The position numbers and the translations under genes are program-made. From positions 1 to 64,000 of the forward strand of contig JALTVI010000018.1 of assembly GCA_027049035.1 (NCBI GenBank): a stretch of 64,000 nucleotides of DNA. Direction: 5' to 3'. Origin of the DNA: Sulfurovum sp. GTDB lineage: Bacteria; Campylobacterota; Campylobacteria; Campylobacterales; Sulfurovaceae. Under the pieces are notes generated by a model. It searched no databases and was not told where the DNA came from. It was given only the letters and a program-made list of their open reading frames with translations. Shown in pieces: positions 25,804 through 34,666 of this stretch (position 1 is the first letter of the stretch; each line of letters opens with the position of its first letter).

Positions 25804-27436
25804 CTTTTTTAGATGCTGCCATGGCCGCTTTTACAAATGCCAGAATGGCCGGGTTGGCATTCTGCAGACGTGACGTAAATTCAGGGTGGAACTGTACGCC
25901 TAGGAACCACGGATGGTCTTTCACCTCTACCGCTTCGATAAGACCGTGTGATTCACCGGTAATCTCCATCCCGTTGGCTTCGAAATCAGCCCTGTACTTT
26001 GGATTGGCCTCATAACGGTGGCGGTGGCGCTCGTAAATCACCGGTGCATCGTATGCCTCTCTGAGTCTGCTACCCTCTTTGGTTTCACACTCGTACTCAC
26101 CGAGTCTGAGTGTCCCGCCCATAGGAGAAGTGGTGGTGCGCACCTGCTTGGAGCCGCTGGCATCGATAAACTCGTCGATAAGGTAGATGATAGGATGCTT
26201 TGTATGTTCGTCAAACTCTACCGAATTGGCATCTTCAAATCCAAGCACGTTTCTTGCAAACTCCACCATGCTCAGCTGCATCCCCAGACAGATACCGAGG
26301 AACGGTATTTTGTTCTCTCTAGCATACTGAATAGAGAGTATCTTTCCCTCTACACCGCGCTCGCCGAAACCGCCGGCAACCAGTACGCCGTCGACATCGG
26401 TAAGGTACTTCGCCGCACCATCCTCTTCGACCTTCTCCGAATCGACCCATTTGATGTTCACACGGCTGTCCAGATGCGCCCCTGCGTGAACAAGCGCTTC
26501 GGTCAACGATTTGTAAGATTCTTTGAGGTCAAGATACTTCCCGACAAAGGCAATTTTGACTTCCTTTTCCGGCATAATGATCTTGTGTACCAGGTCGGTC
26601 CACTCGTCCATCTGCGGCTTGCACTCTCCAAGCTCCAGCTGCTTGCAGATAGGGGTAAGGATATCCTGTCTGAGGAAGTTGAGCGGTACCTGATAGATCG
26701 TCGCTGCATCTTCGGCAACGATGACGGAATCCTCTTCCACATCACAGCTGTAGGCGATCTTACGCTTAATGTCGCTGCTAACAGGCACTTCCGCACGCAG
26801 TACCAGCATATGCGGCGCAATACCGATACGGCGAAGCTCCTGGACAGAGTGCTGAGTCGGTTTGGTCTTCAGCTCACCGGCAGCCTTGATATAGGGAAGC
26901 AGCGTAACGTGTACGTTCATCACATTGTTTTTGCCAAGTTCATGTTTAATCTGGCGGATCGTCTCAAGGAAGGGAAGCCCTTCGATGTCACCCGTCGTTC
27001 CGCCAAGCTCTACGATGAGAATATCTTTGCCCTCACCCGCTTTGAAGATACGCTCTTTGATCTCGTTGACGATATGGGGTACGACCTGAATAGTTTTGCC
27101 CAGATACTTCCCTTTTCTCTCATTCTCGATGACGGTTTTGTAAACCTGTCCTGTAGTAAAGTTATTGTTCTGTGTCAGTGATGTATCCAGAAAACGCTCA
27201 TAGTGTCCCAGATCAAGATCGGTTTCCGCACCATCTTTGGTAACGAAAACTTCACCATGCTCCAGAGGCGACATGGTTCCCGGATCGACATTGATATAGG
27301 GATCGAGTTTGAGTACGCCAACTCTCTCCCCTGTATGTTTGAGGAGTGTTCCGATACTCGCAGCAGTAATCCCTTTACCCAGAGAGCTGAGTACCCCTCC
27401 GGTGACAAAGATATATTTGGTCGAATTTTCACTCAT
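25796..27436 (-). CDS. pyrG: CTP synthase
   Basis: 546 residues from the ATG at 27436 (AGGAG upstream); a longer reading would overlap dnaN. The N-terminal synthase domain begins [17 protein letters not shown] and has [13 protein letters not shown]. The C-terminal glutamine amidotransferase has the catalytic GICLGMQLS and the His/Glu pair in [10 protein letters not shown]. It makes CTP from UTP, ATP and glutamine. It sits between dnaN and recJ. Confidence 0.97.
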   Translation of the reverse strand: MSENSTKYIFVTGGVLSSLGKGITAASIGTLLKHTGERVGVLKLDPYINVDPGTMSPLEHGEVFVTKDGAETDLDLGHYERFLDTSLTQNNNFTTGQVYKTVIENERKGKYLGKTIQVVPHIVNEIKERIFKAGEGKDILIVELGGTTGDIEGLPFLETIRQIKHELGKNNVMNVHVTLLPYIKAAGELKTKPTQHSVQELRRIGIAPHMLVLRAEVPVSSDIKRKIAYSCDVEEDSVIVAEDAATIYQVPLNFLRQDILTPICKQLELGECKPQMDEWTDLVHKIIMPEKEVKIAFVGKYLDLKESYKSLTEALVHAGAHLDSRVNIKWVDSEKVEEDGAAKYLTDVDGVLVAGGFGERGVEGKILSIQYARENKIPFLGICLGMQLSMVEFARNVLGFEDANSVEFDEHTKHPIIYLIDEFIDASGSKQVRTTTSPMGGTLRLGEYECETKEGSRLREAYDAPVIYERHRHRYEANPKYRADFEANGMEITGESHGLIEAVEVKDHPWFLGVQFHPEFTSRLQNANPAILAFVKAAMAASKKDA

Positions 27437-27449
27437 AAATGTTTTGCTC

Positions 27450-28517
27450 CTATCCGACAATCGGCATGATAATAGTAATGAAGTTACCCTCTTTGACAAT
27501 GAAAGGGGTGCTTGATTCGTTGAACTCCATTAAAAATTCGCCGCTGTCAATTTGCGAAATAAAGTCAAGAAGGTAACGGCTGTTGAAAGAGATTTCAAAC
27601 TTCTCCTGCAGTCCGGTAGAGAGTTCAATCTCCGTTTTTGCTTCGACATTGTCTGCACTGAGCGAATTAAAGAGAATAACGTCGCTAAGCAGCGTCATTT
27701 TGATATCCTGCGAGATTGTCGTGATCATTTTGATCGCATCTACCATCTCTTTTTTAGGCAGTTTGACACTGTGTTTGACGCTCGAAGGGACAATACGCTC
27801 GTAGTCGGGGTACTTTCCGTTGATCAGACGGGTATAGAAGAAGTAGTTTTCATTGGCGATAATAAGGTTTGTCTCATCGTAGAAGATATTGATCTGGTCA
27901 AGGAAGAGCTTCTGAATCTCAAGAATCGCTTTTTTGGGGACGATCAGGGAGAGGGTCTCCTCTGTCGTGCTTGGGATGGTTGCGATAGCAAGTCTTCTTG
28001 TATCGGTTCCTACCAGATCGGTAGCGTCTGCTTTGATGTTGATGAGTGCACCGTTGAGTTCGAATTTGGGGTTGTTGGTATCGATGGCGGGAGAGATCTT
28101 TTTAAGGTTTTGGATCAGGCTGAGAGAGTCAAGTGAAATTTTGGGTTTCTCTTCTGCAGTTGGGAATGCTGGATATCCTTCCGGATTGAAAGTGGGCAGT
28201 TTGAATTTGGAGTGTCCCTGTTTGATGATCAGTGTGTCATCGAGCAGTTCAAGTGTAATGTCACCCTCTTTGAGTATGCGGATAATATCGAGAAGCTTTT
28301 TACCGTTGGCTGTAAAGGTACCTTCAGCCTCTATCAGGATGTGGTCGGTAATGACACGCAGACCGATCTCGCTGTCAGTAGCCTTTACGATACACTTATC
28401 CCCTTCGCTTTTGAAGAGTACGTGGGAGGTAATCTGACTGGCATCTTTCTTTTCAAGAAAAGGCTGCAGGTTGATAAGTATCGATTCGATGATCTGTTTG
28501 GGTGCTTTGATCTTCAT
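27450..28517 (-). CDS. dnaN: DNA polymerase III sliding clamp (beta)
   Basis: 355 residues in three repeated clamp domains. The start [25 protein letters not shown] and the C-terminus [17 protein letters not shown] (the usual MP[VM] ending) identify it. The dimer encircles DNA and holds the replicase. It lies downstream of dnaA on the same strand, 181 bp away, with origin-like sequence in the gap, and 13 bp before pyrG. Confidence 0.97.
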   Translation of the reverse strand: MKIKAPKQIIESILINLQPFLEKKDASQITSHVLFKSEGDKCIVKATDSEIGLRVITDHILIEAEGTFTANGKKLLDIIRILKEGDITLELLDDTLIIKQGHSKFKLPTFNPEGYPAFPTAEEKPKISLDSLSLIQNLKKISPAIDTNNPKFELNGALINIKADATDLVGTDTRRLAIATIPSTTEETLSLIVPKKAILEIQKLFLDQINIFYDETNLIIANENYFFYTRLINGKYPDYERIVPSSVKHSVKLPKKEMVDAIKMITTISQDIKMTLLSDVILFNSLSADNVEAKTEIELSTGLQEKFEISFNSRYLLDFISQIDSGEFLMEFNESSTPFIVKEGNFITIIMPIVG

Positions 28518-28570
28518 TGACTCTCCTTATTTTTTAATAACTTTAGTAGATAGCAGTAGCCCGCCATGAA

Positions 28571-28687
28571 AATGTGAAAAACCCTTCAAACGACTCTGTA
28601 GCGGCATTTTGTACAAAATCGGGCGATATTTGTTTTTCACATTTGTTCACTGTGTATAATTATATCTTTTTTTTATTCAAGTTTTTA
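28571..28687. other. Origin region downstream of dnaA (oriC2-like): DnaA boxes and AT-rich stretch
   Basis: The spacer between dnaA and dnaN holds TTTTTCACA at 28573-28581 (minus) and 28633-28641 (plus). They are part of a 12-bp inverted pair GTTTTTCACATT (28571-28582 and 28632-28643). TTGTTCACT follows at 28643-28651. An AT-rich run (28651-28687) follows at once and could be the unwinding element. In Helicobacter pylori the origin is bipartite around dnaA, with the unwinding site in the downstream part; the layout matches. Confidence 0.7.
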
Positions 28688-28698
28688 GTGGTTTTTTC

Positions 28699-30036
28699 TC
28701 ACTTTTGGGCACTCTTTTCCGTATCGGTGTGGATTTTGTTGGAAAGCTCTTCGAGTAGTACTTTGAAATTCTCATCGTTTTCAATGATTTCGTCGATCTT
28801 TTTCATTGCGTGGGAGATGGCGCTGTGGTCCTTCATACCGAAGTAGAGTGCGATTTGCGGCATGGAGTTGGGTGTGAGGTTTCGTGCCAGATAGATGGCG
28901 GTACGGCGTGCGCTGACGACGTTGCTGGTGCGCTTTTTGGACTTGATGTCGCTGGGTTTGACATTGAGTTCGCGTGAGACGATTTTGACGATGTCATCGA
29001 TAGTGACATGCTCTTTTTTCTCTTTGAGCTGGTCCTTGATGGCATTCTGTGCGAAGTCGAGGGTGATCTCCTGGTTGAGCATCGATGCAAGGGCATTGAT
29101 ACGGATGATGGTTCCTTCGATCTCTCTGATGTTGTCTCCCATATGGGTGGCGATGAAGTTGATTACTTCGTTAGAGAGTTTGATACCGTCGAGTTCACAC
29201 TTCTTCTGGATGATGGCGATCTTGGTCTCAAGTCCCGGAGGCTGGATGTCCGCCATCATTCCCCATTCGAAGCGGGTACGCAGCCTGTCGACGAGCCCTG
29301 CGATCTTGTTGGGCGGCCGGTCGGCAGTCATGACGATCTGTTTGTTGGCGTTATGCAGTTCGTTGAAGGTGTGAAAGAACTCCTCCTGTGTCTGCTCCTT
29401 TCTGGAAAGAAACTGTATGTCGTCTATCAGCAGCAGGTCGCACTCTCTGAACTTCTCTCTGAAGCGGTCCATTGTCTGTGAGCGCAGATGGGAGGTAAAG
29501 GAGTTCATGAACTGCTCGAGTGTGGTGTAGATAACGATATTGCCTAGTGCGACATGGTAATTTCCGATAGCTTGAAGAAGGTGGGTTTTTCCCAGCCCAA
29601 CCCCACCGTAGATGAAGAGCGGGTTGTAGAGGCGTCCGGGTTTTTCGGCAACGGCTTTGGCGGTGGTATAGGCGAACTGGTTGGACTCTCCGACAATGAA
29701 ACTCTCGAAGGTCAAAGAAGGGTTGAGGTAGGTACTTTTGCCGTGGCTCTTTTCGGCAACAGTTTTGGGTGCAGGCGCACTCTGTCTGCTTTTTGCCTTT
29801 CCTACAGTGATTTCGATCTGCGGTTTGACATCGTTCTGCAGTTCGAAGAGGTGGGCGAGTTTGTCGCTGTATTTGGTTTTGATATATTTTGCTACCAGCA
29901 TATTGGGGGCGTTGAAGACAGCAATGTTGCTTTTGGAGCGGCGTGTGTCGTAGACCAGCTTCTTGATATAACGTTCATATTCCGTTTCAGGGATCTCTTT
30001 TTTCAGTTCAAAGAGTACTTTCTGTCCGATATTCAT
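28699..30036 (-). CDS. dnaA: Chromosomal replication initiator DnaA
   Basis: 445 residues from the ATG at 30036 (MNIGQKVLFELKKEIPETEYERY), which aligns with known DnaA starts; a TTG 24 bases upstream is less likely. Domain III has Walker A GGVGLGKTH and Walker B LLLIDDIQF. Domain IV has the DNA-binding signature around ARRTAIYLARNLTPNSMPQI and DHSAISHAMKKI. It binds TTCAC-core boxes to open the origin; clusters of these lie on both sides of the gene. Confidence 0.97.
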   Translation of the reverse strand: MNIGQKVLFELKKEIPETEYERYIKKLVYDTRRSKSNIAVFNAPNMLVAKYIKTKYSDKLAHLFELQNDVKPQIEITVGKAKSRQSAPAPKTVAEKSHGKSTYLNPSLTFESFIVGESNQFAYTTAKAVAEKPGRLYNPLFIYGGVGLGKTHLLQAIGNYHVALGNIVIYTTLEQFMNSFTSHLRSQTMDRFREKFRECDLLLIDDIQFLSRKEQTQEEFFHTFNELHNANKQIVMTADRPPNKIAGLVDRLRTRFEWGMMADIQPPGLETKIAIIQKKCELDGIKLSNEVINFIATHMGDNIREIEGTIIRINALASMLNQEITLDFAQNAIKDQLKEKKEHVTIDDIVKIVSRELNVKPSDIKSKKRTSNVVSARRTAIYLARNLTPNSMPQIALYFGMKDHSAISHAMKKIDEIIENDENFKVLLEELSNKIHTDTEKSAQK

Positions 30037-30062
30037 GTAGGATATTCCGCCTGCAGCCAAAG

Positions 30063-30195
30063 ATTTTCACATTTTCAGAAACGTTTGAAGCGTAGATGTG
30101 AATAACTGATGCAATTTTAGCTTAGATTAGCTAAAATAAGGCAACTAACGCAGTGTGAAAGTATCTATTCACACTGTGAACAAAGGTGTGAATGA
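30063..30195. other. Origin region upstream of dnaA (oriC1-like): six DnaA-box candidates
   Basis: Six TTCACA-core 9-mers lie in 133 bp between dnaA and ruvC: 30063-30071 (+), 30097-30105 (-, TTATTCACA), 30154-30162 (-), 30165-30173 (+, CTATTCACA), 30175-30183 (-, TTGTTCACA) and 30187-30195 (-, TCATTCACA). The last equals the Helicobacter consensus TCATTCAC and covers the ruvC start codon. Boxes three and four form a perfect inverted repeat CAGTGTGAA-N8-TTCACACTG (30151-30176). A second palindrome, TTTTAGC-N8-GCTAAAA, lies at 30115-30136. Confidence 0.75.
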
Positions 30196-30671
30196 ATATT
30201 TTGGGAATCGACCCGGGAAGCCGTAATCTGGGCTACTGCATCCTTCATTGGGATGGGAAAAAGTTTTCATTGGTAGAGGCGGGACTGCTGAAGATCAAAA
30301 CCACAATACTGCAGGAGCAGATTGTGGAGCTTGTGGAGGGGTTTGACATTATTCTCAAGTCCCATACGATCGATGAAGTGGCCATCGAGGACATCTTCTA
30401 CGCCTACAACCCGAAAACGGTGCTCAAGCTGGCACAGTTTCGCGGTGCACTTTCACTGAAGATCCTGCAGGAGGTGGGATACTTCTACGAATATACGCCA
30501 CTGCAGGTGAAAAAGGCTGTTACGGGTAACGGTAAGGCGGCAAAGGAGCAGGTGGCGTTCATGGTCAAACGGCTGCTTGGGATCAAGAAAGAGATAAAAC
30601 CGCTGGATATCACCGATGCGATGGCGATCGCACTGACACACCTTCAGCGGGTGAAGATGAGAAAGGGATGA
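30192..30671 (+). CDS. ruvC: Holliday junction endonuclease RuvC
   Basis: 159 residues. [18 protein letters not shown] carries the first catalytic Asp; [43 protein letters not shown] and [12 protein letters not shown] give the other acidic residues. It resolves four-way junctions after recombination. It faces away from dnaA and its start codon overlaps a DnaA box, so initiator binding could affect its expression. Confidence 0.95.
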   Translation: MNILGIDPGSRNLGYCILHWDGKKFSLVEAGLLKIKTTILQEQIVELVEGFDIILKSHTIDEVAIEDIFYAYNPKTVLKLAQFRGALSLKILQEVGYFYEYTPLQVKKAVTGNGKAAKEQVAFMVKRLLGIKKEIKPLDITDAMAIALTHLQRVKMRKG

Positions 30672-30690
30672 TGGTTAATGAAACCGAAAT

Positions 30691-32406
30691 TTAATTACTC
30701 AGAGGCTTCTGTGTGGCTTTCTGCTTTTTGATGGTGATGAAGCGCTTCTTTGGTACGGTAAAGGTCTCTTTTCTGTGCCCTGCGGTCGACTCTTCGATGA
30801 TCTTGTCGTAGAGGTAGATGTCATGCTTGAAGTAGGCAAGCCCGTTCTCTTCATAAACGGTAAAGTAGACGATGTGTACCGGAATGGGACGTTTGAGACG
30901 AATGGTTGTCGGTTTGTCCGTTGCGATGATCTTCTCTATATCTTCCTGTGTGTAGCGTTTACGCGCGTGTTCGAGTACCAGTTGGGCAAGTTCGAAAGGC
31001 TGTTCGACACGCATACAGCCTGAAGAGTAGACTTTGTAGCGGCGGTCAAGCAGGCTTTTGTTGTCGGTATCGTGCAGATAAACGGCATACTTGTTGGGGA
31101 ACATGAACTTGATGCGCCCCAGCGCGTTGCTGTCTCCGGGGAACTGTACGAAACGCCACGGCACCTTTTTGTCGCTGTGTTCGTAGGGATCAAGGTCTTC
31201 CTGTGTGATCTCCACCTCTTTGCTGCCGCGGAAGACGTGAATATTGTGATCGATGAGATAGCTGGGATTCTCACGCAGTACATGAATGAGGTCGCGTTTG
31301 ATGAGGTTGTCGGGGATCGTCCAGGTAGGGTTGATGACCAGATACTCCATCTTGTCATCGAAGATAGGCGTAGGCCGGTCGATGCGCCCTACGACCACTC
31401 CCTTTTTCATCACCATCATACCGTTCTTGTAGTAGCGCAGGTTGAAGTCCGGAACGTTCACCTCTATGTATTCCTCTTCGAAGTGCTTGGGGTAGAGTTT
31501 GGTTTTGTCGAGGTTGACGATGATTGCCTGAATGTTCTTGCGTGCAGGCTGGTTGAGGTACCACGTCATCGTCTTGTCCACCTGGCCGGTAACTTTGAGC
31601 AGGTAGCGCTTCTGGTAGGTGATGACGGCACGGCGGAGCGTTTCGTCAAACCTGGAATCGATTGGAGCGTTTTTGGGGTAGTCTCCGGAAATTTGAAGCC
31701 GCTTTTTGATTTGCTTGACACGCGATGAGTAGTCTCCCAGTTTCAGAGGAGAGTTGCTGTATGCGATTTTGGGGAACTTCTCCATACGGCGGTACTCTTT
31801 GAGCAGATGTACCAGTTTTCGGTAGCGGTCTTCCAGCGGCAGCAGCGAGGTCAGGTAGGGGTAGATATCGCCGCTTTTGGCAGCGGCGATGAGCGGACCG
31901 TGGGGCGGAAAATGTTTTGGATGCATTTCCCATGTCGCCTGGATGTCGTCACTCTCTTTGAGTGCCTGGAATTTCTTCTGAACCAGCGTCCAGTCGACAT
32001 CTCCCTCGACAATGAAGCGTACCAGCCTGACATAGGAGTTGGTAAGCAGCAGATCGAGCCGTGCATAGACAGCGGCTTTTTTTGCCGGCGATATGGCATT
32101 GTTGTCAAGGTAGAAGAGCAGCTTCTTGATCGCTTTCTGGTCGAAGCGTTTGTTCTTGTAGTTGAAAAGCGGGTCTTTGAGCGCCTGGATCAGACTGGCC
32201 ATCTTCTCCCGGTTATCATCCCCTATCCAGAGCGGTCTGTTGCCCGTTTTAGCATAGATCTCTTTGACGATTTTGCCGTCTTTGCCTTTAAGCTTGGTTG
32301 CAATGCCCTGTTTGAGGTTGGCGGTGATGCTCTCCATGCTCAAGGGTTCCGCAAAGGCAAGTGTACAGGCAAGCAGCAGGAGTATAGCGGTGTGTAGAAG
32401 TTTCAC
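30691..32406 (-). CDS. L,D-transpeptidase, YcbB-like (first copy)
   Basis: 571 residues, GTG start at 32406 with GGAA upstream. Signal peptide (LLHTAILLLLACTLAFA), a helical N-terminal region, a peptidoglycan-binding repeat (about 225-280, DYSSRVKQIKKRLQISGDYP ... TYQKRYLLKVTGQVDKTMTWYLN), and a YkuD catalytic domain with SSGCMRVEQP (catalytic Cys) and YLHDT. It makes 3-3 cross-links or attaches groups to peptidoglycan in the periplasm. A second protein of similar layout is at 59322-60986. Confidence 0.88.
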   Translation of the reverse strand: MKLLHTAILLLLACTLAFAEPLSMESITANLKQGIATKLKGKDGKIVKEIYAKTGNRPLWIGDDNREKMASLIQALKDPLFNYKNKRFDQKAIKKLLFYLDNNAISPAKKAAVYARLDLLLTNSYVRLVRFIVEGDVDWTLVQKKFQALKESDDIQATWEMHPKHFPPHGPLIAAAKSGDIYPYLTSLLPLEDRYRKLVHLLKEYRRMEKFPKIAYSNSPLKLGDYSSRVKQIKKRLQISGDYPKNAPIDSRFDETLRRAVITYQKRYLLKVTGQVDKTMTWYLNQPARKNIQAIIVNLDKTKLYPKHFEEEYIEVNVPDFNLRYYKNGMMVMKKGVVVGRIDRPTPIFDDKMEYLVINPTWTIPDNLIKRDLIHVLRENPSYLIDHNIHVFRGSKEVEITQEDLDPYEHSDKKVPWRFVQFPGDSNALGRIKFMFPNKYAVYLHDTDNKSLLDRRYKVYSSGCMRVEQPFELAQLVLEHARKRYTQEDIEKIIATDKPTTIRLKRPIPVHIVYFTVYEENGLAYFKHDIYLYDKIIEESTAGHRKETFTVPKKRFITIKKQKATQKPLSN

Positions 32407-32418
32407 GTAACGGATTCC

Positions 32419-33267
32419 TTAGAGGGTTTTGTGTTTTTTGTCGATCAGTTGCAGGTATTTCAGCGGTGTGACCGCTTTCATCTCTTCGGCAAGCCAGCGT
32501 ATCTGGAACCACGCCGCACCGCTGTCACGCAGGTCGAAATAGTTTTTAAGACTTCGGATGTTGAAAGTAACGACCATATCGACTTTCCAGTTGTCCGATA
32601 CGATGTGTTTAAAAGCATCTCCGACATTGCGCTTTTTCTTGCCGCATTCGAGCGCTTCGTAGAGTGCCTGGGCATCGCCCTTGTGTGTTTCAAGCAGCGG
32701 CAGGGAAGATTTGGCGACGGCGTTGGTGATGAAGTCGCTGTCTCTTTCGTACTGGAAACGGAATTTGTCGTAGATGGCACGGATCTCGATGGCAAGGTAG
32801 GCGTCATCGGCGATGACGAAGAGGTCAAGTGTGAGCAGCTTTTCAAGGAAGAACTCAAATCCGTTTTCGGCTTCGAGCGAAGCGACAAAGGCGTTGATGA
32901 CCGAAGACATCGTATAGCGTGTGGAGCGTACCGAAATAGCCTGTATGCGGTGGCGTGCATGCTCCTGAAGCACCCCTCTTGAGGTGCCGCGGATGAGGTA
33001 GCTGAGTGTGGCATGTTCGATGATGGAGTGGTGGTGGTGTACCCATGCCAGATTCTCCAGCAGCTTGGAGCCCTCGATGGCGTTGATCGCATCGGTATCG
33101 AGGTGCTCGGGGGCCTCTTTGATACAGGCATTTTCAGAGTTTTCGAAACTGTCGTAGCAGGTGCGTGCAGCGATTTCAGCGACCCCCAGACCGCTTTCTT
33201 GCAGCAGGGTCACTTCAGGTTTTTTGTAGAGAATGTGGTACTTTTCACTTGTTTTGCCGCTGTCCAT
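32419..33267 (-). CDS. thyX: FAD-dependent thymidylate synthase
   Basis: 282 residues from the ATG at 33267 (GGAG seven bases upstream, TATAAT at 33296-33301). The ThyX signature RHR-X7-S is present (RHRIQAISVRS, followed by TRYTMSS), and HHHHSIIEHATLSY supplies flavin/nucleotide contacts. It methylates dUMP to dTMP using methylene-tetrahydrofolate and NAD(P)H. It is divergent from dgt, so two opposing dNTP genes share one spacer. The stop is 12 bp before the transpeptidase gene. Confidence 0.95.
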   Translation of the reverse strand: MDSGKTSEKYHILYKKPEVTLLQESGLGVAEIAARTCYDSFENSENACIKEAPEHLDTDAINAIEGSKLLENLAWVHHHHSIIEHATLSYLIRGTSRGVLQEHARHRIQAISVRSTRYTMSSVINAFVASLEAENGFEFFLEKLLTLDLFVIADDAYLAIEIRAIYDKFRFQYERDSDFITNAVAKSSLPLLETHKGDAQALYEALECGKKKRNVGDAFKHIVSDNWKVDMVVTFNIRSLKNYFDLRDSGAAWFQIRWLAEEMKAVTPLKYLQLIDKKHKTL

Positions 33268-33295
33268 AGCCCGCTCCGATTCGATTTTGGGTACA

Positions 33296-33316
33296 ATTAT
33301 AGCAAAAATATATAAT
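33296..33316. promoter_or_regulatory. Divergent thyX / dgt promoters
   Basis: Two perfect -10 hexamers lie back to back: TATAAT on the minus strand (33296-33301) for thyX and TATAAT on the plus strand (33311-33316), 22 bp before the dgt start. Neither has a clear -35. Polymerases at the two could interfere with each other. Confidence 0.6.
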
Positions 33317-33338
33317 GCCACATTTTTCAAGGATAATG

Positions 33339-34442
33339 ATGAATCCCTATGAGCGATTTCACCCCTTTCAAAACGACTTCAGAGACCCTTTCTCCCGTGA
33401 CCGCGACCGTGTCATTCACTGCAGCTCTTTCAGACGGCTTGAATACAAGACACAGGTCTTTCTCAACCACGAGGGGGATTACTTCCGAACCCGCCTGACC
33501 CACTCACTGGAAGTAAGCCAGATCGCCAGAACACTGGCACGCCAGCTTGGACTCAATGAGACGCTTGCCGAGGTGATCGCCCTTTCGCACGACCTGGGCC
33601 ATACGCCTTTCGGGCATGTGGGCGGTGACGAGCTTGACCGTCTGCTCAAAGCCGACGGGCATGAATTGGGATTCGAACACAATTTTCAGTCCTTTCGTGT
33701 TTTAACGAAGCTTGAGAAGCGCTACAAGGAGTTTGACGGGCTAAACCTTACTTTTGGCACACTTGAGGGGGTGCTCAAGCACTCCTACCCCTACGAAAAA
33801 CCGTTCCTCAAAGGGCTTGATGCACGTTTTGCACTCGACAGACACCCCAGCCTCGAAGCGATGGTGGTTGACCATGCCGACGAGATCGCCTACACGTCAC
33901 ACGACATAGACGACGGGGTGAAGTATGGGCTTATTACATTCGATGACCTGCTCGATGAGCCGCTATGTCAACGTGTCGATGCGATGGTGGTACAAGAGGG
34001 GGTAAGACAAAACGAACCGCTCTACCGCCACCGTTTCGTTGCGGGGCTGATCAAACTGCTGGTAGAGGACTTCATTGAAAACTCAAGAGAGAAGACGGCA
34101 CACTACAGAAAAGAGGAGCCCATCTGCGCGACGATCGATGCAAAAGAGCCCCTGCCGGCAACCTTCTCCAAAGAGACAGCCACGCAGCTGAAACTGCTGA
34201 AAAAACGGCTTTTCAAAAAGCTCTACAAGCATGAGAAGATCGCTCGGAAGATGTATGCGGGGAAACAGTGCATACAGGGACTCTACAAGGCATTCAGTGA
34301 AGATCACGACCTGCTTCCCGAACATCAGAAAGCGCTTTTTGACGTGCGTCCTGCACACCGTGTCATCGCCGATTATCTCGCTGCGATGACCGACCGCTAT
34401 GCGATGAAGACCTACCACGAACTCTACGGACTTTCACTATAG
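33339..34442 (+). CDS. dgt: Deoxyguanosinetriphosphate triphosphohydrolase-like protein
   Basis: 367 residues from the second of two adjacent ATG codons (AAGGA gives better spacing than to the first, at 33336). HD-domain metal ligands are visible in RLTHSLEVSQIARTLARQ and IALSHDLGHTPFGH, later VVDHADEIAYTSHDIDDGVKYGLI. The N-terminus (RDPFSRDRDRVIHCSSFRRLEYKTQVF) is diagnostic. The family cleaves dNTPs to nucleosides and triphosphate. The divergent thyX supports a role in balancing dNTP pools. Confidence 0.92.
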   Translation: MNPYERFHPFQNDFRDPFSRDRDRVIHCSSFRRLEYKTQVFLNHEGDYFRTRLTHSLEVSQIARTLARQLGLNETLAEVIALSHDLGHTPFGHVGGDELDRLLKADGHELGFEHNFQSFRVLTKLEKRYKEFDGLNLTFGTLEGVLKHSYPYEKPFLKGLDARFALDRHPSLEAMVVDHADEIAYTSHDIDDGVKYGLITFDDLLDEPLCQRVDAMVVQEGVRQNEPLYRHRFVAGLIKLLVEDFIENSREKTAHYRKEEPICATIDAKEPLPATFSKETATQLKLLKKRLFKKLYKHEKIARKMYAGKQCIQGLYKAFSEDHDLLPEHQKALFDVRPAHRVIADYLAAMTDRYAMKTYHELYGLSL

Positions 34443-34465
34443 TTTTTTGAATAATTTGTCGTCAA

Positions 34466-34549
34466 GGTTTCACTCGATGGCGACAAAGGAGCACCCAACC
34501 CGAAGGGTGGCTTTGCCATTTGCGACTGCCAGAGCTATCGAGTGAAACC
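34466..34549 (+). repeat. 84-nt structured repeat element, copy A
   Basis: Between dgt and typA. Its 16-base ends (GGTTTCACTCGATGGC ... GCTATCGAGTGAAACC) pair fully, with one G-U. It matches the reverse complement of 43932-44015 at 77 of 84 positions. An inner stem pairs element positions 43-46 with 50-53. It lies 24 bp after dgt and 117 bp before typA. There is no T-run after it, so it is not a standard terminator. Confidence 0.8.
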
Positions 34550-34666
34550 GATGATTTCCCAGAGAACCTTGGTCAAAAATTTTAGCTAAATCCCAAATAT
34601 AGTAAGTTTTGGATATAATGCGCGAAAATTAGAGGGCTGCGTGCCCTTGTTACGATAGGAATTTTC

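Noticed and set aside
26018-27181. 387-codon open frame on the plus strand
   Set aside because: Antisense to pyrG, whose identity is certain.
30034-30060. Upstream TTG start for dnaA
   Set aside because: The ATG at 30036 aligns with the usual start of domain I; the TTG adds eight unconserved residues.
34466-34549. 84-nt element considered as a rho-independent terminator of dgt
   Set aside because: No T-run follows either end, and the second copy is between divergent genes where no terminator is needed.
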